A stretch of DNA of 64,000 bases, taken from contig NZ_LT629757.1 of NCBI RefSeq assembly GCF_900104965.1, forward strand, positions 3,100,001 through 3,164,000. Reading direction: 5' to 3'. The stretch's first letter is position 1. Each line of letters opens with the position of its first letter. The notes below the pieces were generated by a model that saw only the letters and a program-made list of their open reading frames with translations, was not told where the DNA came from and searched no databases. This document shows, piece by piece, positions 32,216-40,339 of the stretch. The translations under genes were made by a program, and so were the position numbers. This stretch comes from Nocardioides scoriae. Lineage in GTDB: Bacteria > Actinomycetota > Actinomycetes > Propionibacteriales > Nocardioidaceae.

Positions 32216-33127
32216 ATGCCGAGCCTGCAGCACGCCGTCGTCGCCCGGGTGCTGCCACGGCTGCGCCCGCCCCGGCCGCTGGAGGACCGCGAGGCGCTGC
32301 ACCGCGACCTCGTCGACGCCCAGCGGCGCGCGCAGGAGGGGCCCCCTGCCCGGCTGCGTCGCGGTCGCACCGGCCACATCGCCAACGACCGCGGCTTCCC
32401 GGTCTTCGGGCTCGGCCCCCGTGGCGGTGCGGCGAGCGGGCCCCGCCGGACGCTGCTGCACCTGCACGGCGGGGCCTACACCAGCGCGGCTGACCCGCGG
32501 CACTGGCTGTTCGCCACCCGGCTCGGCGACGCCCTGGGCGCCGACGTCGTGCTCCCGGCGTACCCCCTGGCCCCGGAGCACACGGTCGAGGACTCCTTCG
32601 ACGCCGTGGTCGACCTCGTGGCCGAGACCGCGGCGTCCTCGCCGGGCGGGCTGGTGCTCTCGGGCGACTCGGCGGGCGGCGGCTACGCGCTGGCGGTGGC
32701 GCAGGCGCTGCGCGACCGCGGGCTGCCCGGGCCGCGGCGGATGGTGCTGCTGGCGCCCTGGGTCGACCTCACCACCTCCGCGCCGGGCACCACCGCCGCC
32801 GCGGCGCGCGACCCCTGGCTCTCGCTGCCGCACCTGGAGGTCTACGCCCGGATGTGGGCGGGGTCGGTGCCGCTGTCCGACCCGCGGGTCAGCCCGGGCC
32901 TGGGCGACCTGGCCGGGCTGCCGCCGACCTGGATGTGCTGCGGCACCCGCGACCTGCTCCAGCCGGGTTGCGACGCGCTGTTCGACCGCGGGGAGGCGGC
33001 CGGCTGGGACCTGACGTACGCCGTCGCGCGCGGCCTGCTGCACGTCTACCCCCTGCTGCCGGTGCCCGAGGCGCGGCTGGCGCTGCGCCAGCTCGTGGAG
33101 TTCGGCGGGCCGGCCACCGCAGCCTGA
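32216..33127 (+). CDS. Alpha/beta hydrolase of the HSL (lipase/esterase) family
   Basis: A 303-aa alpha/beta hydrolase with the HSL oxyanion motif HLHGGAYTS, nucleophile Ser152 in GDSAGGG, a catalytic Asp in GTRDLL and His in GLLHVYPLL. No signal peptide. It likely hydrolyses acyl esters. The ATG is 6 nt after TAGGCT and 9 bp after the MpaB-family stop, so it may have its own leaderless mRNA and also be read from the upstream promoter. Confidence 0.9.
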   Translation: MPSLQHAVVARVLPRLRPPRPLEDREALHRDLVDAQRRAQEGPPARLRRGRTGHIANDRGFPVFGLGPRGGAASGPRRTLLHLHGGAYTSAADPRHWLFATRLGDALGADVVLPAYPLAPEHTVEDSFDAVVDLVAETAASSPGGLVLSGDSAGGGYALAVAQALRDRGLPGPRRMVLLAPWVDLTTSAPGTTAAAARDPWLSLPHLEVYARMWAGSVPLSDPRVSPGLGDLAGLPPTWMCCGTRDLLQPGCDALFDRGEAAGWDLTYAVARGLLHVYPLLPVPEARLALRQLVEFGGPATAA

Positions 33128-33294
33128 GGAGGTCGCGACCGGGGCGGGCGGCGGTCGAGGTGCCTACCCCGTCGGCCGTGGGTCGGACACGGGGAGCCGG
33201 ACCGTCTCCCTGGGCGGGCCCCTGGTCCAGACCAACGCCGGCCGGGCTCGGCGACGATGTCGCCCGCGGGGGGCGGGGGTGATACTCAGCAGCC

Positions 33295-34557
33295 ATGGAC
33301 GCCACGGACGTGGCCGTGATCGGCGCCGGCATCGCCGGGCTCACCTGCGCACGGGCGTTGGAGGAGTCGGGCCTGGACGTGCGCGTCCTGGAGCGCTCGG
33401 CCCGGGTCGGCGGCCGGGTCGGCACCGACCTGGTGGACGGCTACCGCTGCGACCGCGGCTTCTCGTGGTTCGACGCCGGCCACCCGGTGCTGCGGCAGGT
33501 CCTCGACGTGGCCGCGCTCAACCCGCGCCCCATCGACCGGGGCATGGTGCTGGCGCACCCCGAGGGCTACCGCGTGCTGTCGGGCTCCCAGCCCGCCCTG
33601 ATCTCGGTGATCCGCTCGGGGCTCGGCCAGCCGCAGGACGTCGCGCGGCTGGTCCGCTGGAGCGACCCGATGCGGCGCTCTCCCGAGCGCATCCGCACCG
33701 TGGCCGACATGACCCTGGGCGAGAGCCTGGAGCGCAACGGCATCTCGGGCCGGGTGGCCGAGGAGGTGCTGCGCCCGGCGTTCCGGCTGCTGTTCGGCGA
33801 CGAGGACCTGCGCACCTCCTACCAGTACGCCATGCTCGTGCTCCACTCCCTGCGCCAGGAGGGCCGGCCGTCGCTGCCGGCCCTGGGGATGCAGGTGCTG
33901 CCCAACCAGCTGGCCAACGGCCTCGAGCGCCGGGTCGAGCACGGCGTCGACGTGCTCGGCGTGCGCCGCGACCGGGGCCAGGGGGTCGGGGTGATGACCG
34001 ACGGCGAGGACATCGCCGCGCGCGCCGTCGTGGTGGCCACCGACCCCGTGGGGGCCTCCCGGCTGCTCGGCATCGGCAGCCCCGCCATGCGCGGCCAGGC
34101 GACCTGGTGGTTCGCCGCCCCGGTGGCCCCCACCACGCTCAAGACCGTCTTCGTCAACCCGCTCGGCCCGGCCGGCGGGCCGCTGTCCCACGCGCTGGTC
34201 GTGTCCAACGTGGCGCCGCGCTACGCCCCGCCGGGGTCGGTGCTGGTCGCCGCGTGCTCGTTGCCGCTGCCCGGGACCGACGCCGGCACCGAGTCGGAGG
34301 CCGACGTGCGCCGCCACCTCGGCCAGGTCTTCCACACCGACACCACCGCGTGGCGGCTGGTGGCCCGCCACGCCAGCTCGGCGGCGTGGCCCACGGCCCG
34401 GCCGCCGCTGCTCAGCGGGCGCGACGTCGACCTCGGCGACGGCCTCTTCGTCGCCGGCGACCACCGGGAGCTGCCCGGCATCGCCGGCGCCACCTCCTCG
34501 GGCCTGCGCGCGGCCCACGCCGTCCGCGAGCACCTCGGGGAGCCCGCCGAGCGGTGA
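33295..34557 (+). CDS. FAD-dependent amine oxidase/phytoene desaturase-like oxidoreductase
   Basis: A 420-aa flavoprotein: N-terminal dinucleotide motif IGAGIAGLTCA (Gly10-x-Gly12-x2-Gly15), ERSARVGGRV as the second FAD motif, and C-terminal GDGLFVAGDHRELPGIAGA for FAD binding. It is close to the protoporphyrinogen oxidase/amine oxidase group; the substrate is unknown. A GATACT box lies 8 nt before the ATG. The preceding 167 bp hold nothing else I can name. It converges on the pirin gene. Confidence 0.85.
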   Translation: MDATDVAVIGAGIAGLTCARALEESGLDVRVLERSARVGGRVGTDLVDGYRCDRGFSWFDAGHPVLRQVLDVAALNPRPIDRGMVLAHPEGYRVLSGSQPALISVIRSGLGQPQDVARLVRWSDPMRRSPERIRTVADMTLGESLERNGISGRVAEEVLRPAFRLLFGDEDLRTSYQYAMLVLHSLRQEGRPSLPALGMQVLPNQLANGLERRVEHGVDVLGVRRDRGQGVGVMTDGEDIAARAVVVATDPVGASRLLGIGSPAMRGQATWWFAAPVAPTTLKTVFVNPLGPAGGPLSHALVVSNVAPRYAPPGSVLVAACSLPLPGTDAGTESEADVRRHLGQVFHTDTTAWRLVARHASSAAWPTARPPLLSGRDVDLGDGLFVAGDHRELPGIAGATSSGLRAAHAVREHLGEPAER

Positions 34558-34579
34558 GCCCGGGTCGGGCGTCGGCCGG

Positions 34580-35311
34580 TCAGGGCGCGTCGAAGCCCCA
34601 GACCACCAGCTGGGCCGAGCCGACGCCGGTCACCGAGCGGCCGCCCTCGTCGAGCAGCCGCGCGACGTCACCGTCGACCAACCGCCGCTCGCCGAGCATC
34701 ACCCCGGCCGACCGGTCGGGCTCGTCGCGGCCCTCCTGCTCCGCGCGCAGCCCGGCGACCACGAAGGCGTGCAGCCGGGGCAGGTCGGGCAGCTCCAGGC
34801 GCTGGCCGTCGGCCAGGTCGGCGACGTGCAGCGACGCCCCGCGCGCGGCGATCGGCACCAGCCCGGCGCCACGGCCGTCGGCCACGCAGGTCCAGCCCTC
34901 GCCCAGGTCCACCGGCTCGTGGACCCACGACGGGTCCAGGTCGCTCTCGTCGGGCCGCACCCAGGCCTGCACGAACCGGGTGCCGCCGGCCGTCTGGTCG
35001 TCGACCTCGGAGTGGACCACGCCCGAGCCGGCCGAGAGCCGCTGCACCGACCCGGGGCCCAGCACGCCCGAGCCGACCGTCGAGGCGTGGCGCAGGCTCC
35101 CGGAGACCACCCAGCTGACGACCTCGACGTCCGCGTGGGGGTGGTCGGCGTACCCCGTGCCCGGCGGCAGCCGCTCGTCGTTGTGCGCCGCGAGCCGGGC
35201 GAAGCCGACGTTGCGGGGGTCGTAGTGGGCCCCGAACGAGAAGGAGTGCCAGGTCGTGCGGCCCTCCTCGCGGGTGCAGGACCGCTGCGCTGCCTCCCGG
35301 ACCTCGATCAC
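34580..35311 (-). CDS. Pirin family protein
   Basis: A 243-aa bicupin. The N-terminal cupin carries the iron-binding set: HPHADVEVVSW, GSLRHASTVGSGVLGPGSVQ and SGVVHSEV. Pirins are iron proteins; some are quercetin 2,3-dioxygenases and others bind partners such as pyruvate dehydrogenase, so the role is open. The GTG start follows GACCAT by 6 nt on the minus strand, 52 bp from the divergent metal exporter start. Confidence 0.9.
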   Translation of the reverse strand: MIEVREAAQRSCTREEGRTTWHSFSFGAHYDPRNVGFARLAAHNDERLPPGTGYADHPHADVEVVSWVVSGSLRHASTVGSGVLGPGSVQRLSAGSGVVHSEVDDQTAGGTRFVQAWVRPDESDLDPSWVHEPVDLGEGWTCVADGRGAGLVPIAARGASLHVADLADGQRLELPDLPRLHAFVVAGLRAEQEGRDEPDRSAGVMLGERRLVDGDVARLLDEGGRSVTGVGSAQLVVWGFDAP

Positions 35312-35363
35312 CCGGCCATGGTCGCAGGTGGGCGGGCGGCGCCCCCTCCGTACGCTGGCGGGC

Positions 35364-36296
35364 ATGGGCGCAGGTCACGGGCACGGCCACACGCACGGCC
35401 ACGCCGAGGGTCGGTCCGACGACCGGCGCCGGCTGTGGCTGGTCCTGGGCGTGACGCTCACGGTCGCCGTGGTCGAGCTGGTCGGGGCGCTGCTCTCCGG
35501 GTCGCTGGCGCTGCTGGCCGACGCGGGCCACATGTTCACCGACACCGCGGCGATCGTGCTGGCGCTCTCGGCGTCGTACGTCGCGACGCTCCCGGCCAGC
35601 CCGCGGCGCACCTTCGGCTACCACCGCGCCGAGATCTTCGCCGCCCTGGTCAACGCGGTGGTGCTGCTCGGGGTGTGCGGCTACCTCGCGGTGGCGGGGG
35701 TGCGGCGGCTGCTGGACCCCGTGCCGGTCGAGGCCGGCCTGATGCTGGTCTTCGCGGTGGGCGGGCTGGCGGCCAACCTGGTCTCCCTGGCGCTGCTGGC
35801 CGCGCGGCGGGGCGAGTCGCTCAACATGCGCGGCGCCTTCCTCGAGGTGCTGGGCGACGCCGTCGGGTCGGTGGCCGCCATCGTCGCCGGCGTGGTGGTG
35901 CTGACCACCGGCTTCGACCGGGCCGACTCGCTGGCCTCGCTGGTGATCGCGGTGCTGATCCTGCCCCGGGCGTGGTCGCTGCTGGGCGACTGCGTGCGGG
36001 TGCTGCTGGAGTCGGCGCCCCCGGGCGTCGACGTCGAGGTCGTGCGCCACCACCTGATGCACAGCGACGGCGTGGTCGACGTCCACGACCTGCACGCCTG
36101 GCTCATCACCAGCGGCATGCCGGCGCTCTCGGCCCACGTCACGGTGACCGACGAGGCGCTCGCCGAGCGGGGCGTCGGGGCGGTCCTCGACGAGCTCGGG
36201 GCGTGCGTGGCGACCCACTTCGGCATCGACCACGCCACCTTCCAGGTCGAGCCCGTGAGCCACCGGGCGCACGAGCCGGGCGAGGCGCACGCCTGA
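35364..36296 (+). CDS. Cation diffusion facilitator (CzcD-like metal exporter)
   Basis: A 310-aa CDF transporter: His-rich N-terminus (GHGHGHTHGH), six membrane helices, the metal site in helix 2 (LLADAGHMFTD) and helix 5 (LGDAVGS), and a C-terminal cytoplasmic ferredoxin-like domain with VHDLHAW. It exports Zn2+ or another divalent metal by proton antiport. The ATG is 7 nt after TACGCT. A palindrome GAGCCGGCCGGCTC (36295-36308) overlaps its stop and may terminate transcription. Confidence 0.92.
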   Translation: MGAGHGHGHTHGHAEGRSDDRRRLWLVLGVTLTVAVVELVGALLSGSLALLADAGHMFTDTAAIVLALSASYVATLPASPRRTFGYHRAEIFAALVNAVVLLGVCGYLAVAGVRRLLDPVPVEAGLMLVFAVGGLAANLVSLALLAARRGESLNMRGAFLEVLGDAVGSVAAIVAGVVVLTTGFDRADSLASLVIAVLILPRAWSLLGDCVRVLLESAPPGVDVEVVRHHLMHSDGVVDVHDLHAWLITSGMPALSAHVTVTDEALAERGVGAVLDELGACVATHFGIDHATFQVEPVSHRAHEPGEAHA

Positions 36297-36499
36297 GCCG
36301 GCCGGCTCCCGGGCCGCCCCGAGGGCCCGTCGAGAACGCCCCGGGAGCACCCCGCAGGCCTCCGACCTGCGACGACACGCAGGCGGCGACCCGCCAGTGA
36401 ATGCCTGTACCGGACTACACATCGTGGGTACTCTCCCGGACACGCTGTGTCGACGGGTGCGGTCCGCGCCCACCGGCGACTGACCGAAGGGGGCAGGCC

Positions 36500-37141
36500 G
36501 TGTGGGAGTTCCTCGTCGACCGTGCTGACCAGTTCTGGACGCTGGCCTGGGGACACGCCCTGCTGGTGCTCCTGGCCGTGCTGATCGCGAGCGTCATCGG
36601 GGTGGCCGTCGCCGTCGTGGTGACGCGCGTGCCGAGGCTGGAGCCGGTCGCCAACGCGATCAGCTCGATCGGCCTGACGATCCCGGCCTTCGCGCTGGTC
36701 GGTCTGCTGCTGCCCTTCCTCGGCCTGGGCTTCTGGACCGCGCTGCTGTGCGTCGGCTTCTACGCGGTGTTCCCGGTGATGCGCAACGCCGTCGTGGGGC
36801 TGCAGGGCGTCGACCCGACGCTCGTGGAGTCCTCCCGCGGCATGGGGATGAGCGAGCGGGCCTCGCTGCTCAAGGTCCGGCTGCCGCTCGCGTGGCCGGT
36901 CATCCTCGCCGGCGTCCGCGTCTCGACCCAGATGTCGATGGGCGTGGCCGCCATCGCGGCGTACGTCCTGGGGCCGGGCTTCGGCAGCTGGATCTTCACC
37001 GGCCTCGCGCAGGCCGGCGGCAAGAACGGCACCAACTACGCCCTCACCGCGACGCTCGGGGTGGTCGTCATCGCCCTGGTCTTCGACCTCCTCCTGCTCG
37101 CCCTGGGCCGAGCCACCATCTCGAAGGGAATCCGGGCATGA
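36500..37141 (+). CDS. opuCB: Glycine betaine/choline ABC permease (OpuCB-like)
   Basis: A 213-aa permease with five to six helices and the EAA-type loop VESSRGMGMSERASLLKVRLPLAWPVI split here for reading as VESSRGMGMSER then LPLAWPVILAG. First gene of a four-gene OpuC-like operon joined by ATGA/GTGA overlaps. The importer takes up glycine betaine, choline or carnitine as osmoprotectant. GTG start at 36500 with an AAGGGGG ribosome site. The upstream 203 bp hold a GGGTAC box (36426-36431) that could be a stress-sigma -10, but no convincing -35. Confidence 0.88.
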   Translation: MWEFLVDRADQFWTLAWGHALLVLLAVLIASVIGVAVAVVVTRVPRLEPVANAISSIGLTIPAFALVGLLLPFLGLGFWTALLCVGFYAVFPVMRNAVVGLQGVDPTLVESSRGMGMSERASLLKVRLPLAWPVILAGVRVSTQMSMGVAAIAAYVLGPGFGSWIFTGLAQAGGKNGTNYALTATLGVVVIALVFDLLLLALGRATISKGIRA

Positions 37142-38409
37142 CCGCCACCACCTCCTCCACGGGCTCCGGCGCCTCCGCCACGAGCGGCTCCATCAGCGGG
37201 GCCGAGATCCGGCTCGAGAACGTCACCAAGAAGTACCCCGGCCAGGAGGCCGCCGCCGTCGACGGCCTCAGCCTGGTCATCCCCGCCGGCGAGATCGTGA
37301 TGTTCGTCGGCCCCTCGGGCTGCGGCAAGACGACCTCGCTCAAGATGATCAACCGGCTCATCGAGCCGACCTCGGGCACCATCCACATCGGCGACCAGGA
37401 CATCAGCGCGCAGAGCGCCGACCAGCTGCGGCGCACCATCGGCTACGTCATCCAGGGCGGCTCGCTGTTCCCCCACATGACCGTGGCCAAGAACATCGCG
37501 ATCGTGCCCAAGATGCTCGGCTGGGACCAGAGCCGCATCGACAGCCGGGTCGACGAGCTGCTCGAGCTGGTCAGCCTGGACCCCCAGCGCTACCGCGACC
37601 GCTACCCGCGCGAGCTCTCGGGCGGCCAGCAGCAGCGCGTCGGCGTCGCCCGTGGCCTGGCCGCCGACCCGCCGGTCATCCTCATGGACGAGCCGTTCGG
37701 CGCCGTCGACCCGATCACCCGGCAGCGGCTGCAGGACGAGCTCCTCTCGATCCAGCGCGAGCTGCGCAAGACCATCGTGTGCGTCACCCACGACATCGAC
37801 GAGGCCATCAAGCTGGGCGACCGGATCCTGATCCTCCAGGAGGGCGCGCAGGTCGGGCAGTACGACACCCCCGAGGCCGTGCTGGCCAGCCCGGCCAACG
37901 ACTTCGTGGCCGACTTCGTCGGGGCCGGGTCCTCGCTCAAGCAGCTGACCCTCTCGCGGATCTCCGACCTGGACCTCAAGACGCCCACGACCGCGACCAT
38001 CGGCGAGCCCACCGAGGAGGTGCGCCGTCGCGCCGAGGCCGCCGGCGACCGGGCCGTGGTCGTGCTCGACGGCCAGGGGCGCCCGACCGCGTGGCCCTGG
38101 CTGCGCCAGCTCAAGGGCGAGACCATCCACGCCGGCACCGAGGACCTCATCAACCTCGACCACCGCGCCACCCTCAACGACGCCCTCGACACCATGCTGA
38201 CCAACAGCCACGGCGGTGCCGTCGTCACCGGTGACCGCGACCGCTACCTCGGGGTCGTCGACTTCACGGCCGTCACCGACCACATGCGCCAGCAGCAGGA
38301 GGCGCTCGAGCAGGCCTCGGGCAGCGACGTCCCGGCGCGCTCCGCGCCCGAGGACGAGCACCCCGAGACGGTGACCGACGACTCGCACGACGCCGGGAGG
38401 GCCCGGTGA
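37138..38409 (+). CDS. opuCA: Glycine betaine ABC ATPase with CBS-like C-terminus (OpuCA/ProV)
   Basis: A 423-aa ABC ATPase: Walker A GPSGCGKTT (about 59-67), Q-loop VIQGGSLFPHMT, signature LSGGQQQRV, Walker B VILMDEPFGAVDP and switch His in CVTHDID. Residues about 260-390 form a CBS-pair-like regulatory region, used in OpuA/OpuC ATPases to sense ionic strength or c-di-AMP. The acidic tail is Ser/Asp-rich. ATGA overlap with the permease gene. Confidence 0.93.
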   Translation: MTATTSSTGSGASATSGSISGAEIRLENVTKKYPGQEAAAVDGLSLVIPAGEIVMFVGPSGCGKTTSLKMINRLIEPTSGTIHIGDQDISAQSADQLRRTIGYVIQGGSLFPHMTVAKNIAIVPKMLGWDQSRIDSRVDELLELVSLDPQRYRDRYPRELSGGQQQRVGVARGLAADPPVILMDEPFGAVDPITRQRLQDELLSIQRELRKTIVCVTHDIDEAIKLGDRILILQEGAQVGQYDTPEAVLASPANDFVADFVGAGSSLKQLTLSRISDLDLKTPTTATIGEPTEEVRRRAEAAGDRAVVVLDGQGRPTAWPWLRQLKGETIHAGTEDLINLDHRATLNDALDTMLTNSHGGAVVTGDRDRYLGVVDFTAVTDHMRQQQEALEQASGSDVPARSAPEDEHPETVTDDSHDAGRAR

Positions 38410-39212
38410 GCACGCCGGCGCCGGCCGCCGACACCGCGAGCGGGGAGGCGACCCGGCCCCGGCGCCCGCGGCTGCGGGACCGCATGAACGCCGAGACCGC
38501 GATCGTCATCTTCGCGATCCCGGTCATCGTGGCGATCGGCTTCGCGGCGTTCGCGATCTGGAACGCCACCGCCACCAAGGACTCCGTGGTCGAGGGGGCC
38601 CTGGCGTGGCCGACCGTCTGGGACCAGATCGGCGGCCACCTCAAGCTCACCTTCGTCTCCGCGATCGCCACCGTCGTGATCGCCGTCCCGCTCGGCGTGC
38701 TGCTGACCCGCGGCCGCGCCAAGGCCGTCGCCCCGGTCGTGGTCGGCATCGCCAACGGTGGCCAGGCGGCGCCGTCGGTGGGCCTGATCGTGCTGTTCGC
38801 GATGTGGCTGGGCTTCGGCTTCCGCACGGCCGTGATCGCGCTGACGCTCTACGCGATCCTGCCCGTGCTGCGCAACACGATCGTCGGGCTCGAGGGCGTC
38901 GACAGGACGCTCGTCGAGGCGGGCCGCGGCGTCGGCATGTCGGCGGTCGCCGTGCTGCTGCGCGTCGAGCTGCCCCTCGCCCTGCCGGTCATCATGGCCG
39001 GCGTCCGGACCGCGCTGGTGCTGCTCGTCGGCACCGCGACGCTTGCGACCTTCATCAACGGCGGTGGTCTCGGGGGCACGCTGCAGACCGGCATCTCGCT
39101 GCTGCGCTACCCCGTCATCGTCTGGGGGGCCGTGCTCGTGGCGCTGCTCGCCCTGCTCATCGAGTGGCTCGGGCGCGTGCTCGAGCTCGTCGTACGACCC
39201 AAGGGAGTGTGA
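38406..39212 (+). CDS. opuCD: Glycine betaine/choline ABC permease (OpuCD-like)
   Basis: A 268-aa permease: polar N-terminus (1-35), helices from about residue 36 on, and the EAA loop GLEGVDRTLVEAGRGVGMSA. It is the second membrane subunit of the importer and has an extended N-terminal helix relative to OpuCB. GTG start overlaps the ATPase stop (GTGA). Confidence 0.9.
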   Translation: MSTPAPAADTASGEATRPRRPRLRDRMNAETAIVIFAIPVIVAIGFAAFAIWNATATKDSVVEGALAWPTVWDQIGGHLKLTFVSAIATVVIAVPLGVLLTRGRAKAVAPVVVGIANGGQAAPSVGLIVLFAMWLGFGFRTAVIALTLYAILPVLRNTIVGLEGVDRTLVEAGRGVGMSAVAVLLRVELPLALPVIMAGVRTALVLLVGTATLATFINGGGLGGTLQTGISLLRYPVIVWGAVLVALLALLIEWLGRVLELVVRPKGV

Positions 39213-40213
39213 TCGCCGTGCGCCGTCCCACCCGTCCCACCCTGTTCGCCGGGCTGCTGCTGTCCGCCTCGGCGCTGCTCGCGGGCTGCAGCCTGCCCAC
39301 CGCCGGCGGTTTCGTGCCCACCGGCCGGCTCACCGGCGAGCTGGCCGAGGTGAAGCCCCTCGACGGCGCCACCATCGCGGTCGGCTCGAAGAACTTCTCC
39401 GAGAGCGTGCTGCTCGGCAAGATGGCGATCATCCTGATGCAGTCCAGCGGCGCCACCGTCACCGACCTGACCAACATCCCCGGGTCCGCCGCCGCCCGCC
39501 AGGCCCAGCTCGACGACCAGATCCAGGCGCAGTGGGAGTACACCGGCACCGGCTGGATCGTCTACCTCGGCGAGACCAAGGCGATCCCGAACGAGGAGAA
39601 GCAGTACGTCGCCGTCCGCGACGCCGACCTGAAGCAGAACGACCTGGTCTGGCTGCCCCCGGCGCCCATGAACAACACCTACGGCTTCGCCATCACCGAG
39701 AAGACGGCCGCGAAGCTCAAGATCACCAAGCTCTCGCAGATCAAGGACATCCCCGTCGAGGAGCGCACCTTCTGCGTGGAGTCCGAGCTGCTCAACCGCC
39801 CCGACGGCCTCAAGGGGATGATGCAGAAGTACGACATCCCGCTCGGCACGGCCGACGGCGTGCCGACCGACAACCTCAAGACCTTCCAGACCGGCGCGAT
39901 CTACGACGCCACCGCCAAGGGCGCCTGCAACTTCGGCGAGGTCTTCACCACCGACGGCCGCATCGTGGCCCTCAAGCTCAAGGTCCTCGAGGACGACCGC
40001 AACTTCTTCCCGAAGTACAACGTCTCGCTCGTGCTCAACGAGGCGACCGCGAAGAAGTACCCCCAGATCGCCGACCTGATCGCGCCCGTCGCGGCCAAGC
40101 TGACCGACGACGTCCTGCTGCAGCTCAACGCCGCCATCGACGTCGACGGCCGCGAGCCCGCCGACGTCGCCTACGAGTGGCTCAAGAAGGAAGGCTTCGT
40201 CGAGGACCAGTAG
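39209..40213 (+). CDS. opuCC: Glycine betaine ABC substrate-binding lipoprotein (OpuCC/ProX)
   Basis: A 334-aa lipoprotein: signal with lipobox LLAGC (Cys27), then an OsmF/ProX type domain: AVGSKNFSESVLLGKM, WEYTGTGWIVYLGE, and NNTYGFAITE with the aromatic residues expected for a quaternary-amine cage. The GTG overlaps the permease stop; an in-frame GTG at 39218 would also keep the signal. It is followed by large palindromes that probably end the operon. Confidence 0.92.
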   Translation: MIAVRRPTRPTLFAGLLLSASALLAGCSLPTAGGFVPTGRLTGELAEVKPLDGATIAVGSKNFSESVLLGKMAIILMQSSGATVTDLTNIPGSAAARQAQLDDQIQAQWEYTGTGWIVYLGETKAIPNEEKQYVAVRDADLKQNDLVWLPPAPMNNTYGFAITEKTAAKLKITKLSQIKDIPVEERTFCVESELLNRPDGLKGMMQKYDIPLGTADGVPTDNLKTFQTGAIYDATAKGACNFGEVFTTDGRIVALKLKVLEDDRNFFPKYNVSLVLNEATAKKYPQIADLIAPVAAKLTDDVLLQLNAAIDVDGREPADVAYEWLKKEGFVEDQ

Positions 40214-40259
40214 GCCGCCCGCGGACCGTGCGGTGCGGACGAAACGGGTGGGGCGGACG

Positions 40260-40333
40260 GGGGAAACTGCCCGGCGGTGACCGCTTCGTCCGGTTCGGCG
40301 GGCAGTTTCCCCGGTCGACCGGGGAAACTGCCC
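40260..40333. terminator. Triple-arm palindrome: 34-bp perfect palindrome plus a third copy
   Basis: GGGGAAACTGCCC at 40260-40272, its inverse GGGCAGTTTCCCC at 40300-40312, and the direct form again at 40321-40333. The last two make a perfect 34-bp palindrome centred on GGTCGACC (40300-40333). The first two can form an alternative 13-bp stem with a 27-nt loop. It lies between the convergent opuC operon and fadH, so it is probably a bidirectional terminator. Confidence 0.7.
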
Positions 40334-40339
40334 CTCCGC

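Noticed and set aside
36405-36431. SigB-like promoter before the betaine importer
   Set aside because: The GGGTAC box fits, but no GTTT-like -35 lies at the right distance; kept only as a remark in the gene entry.
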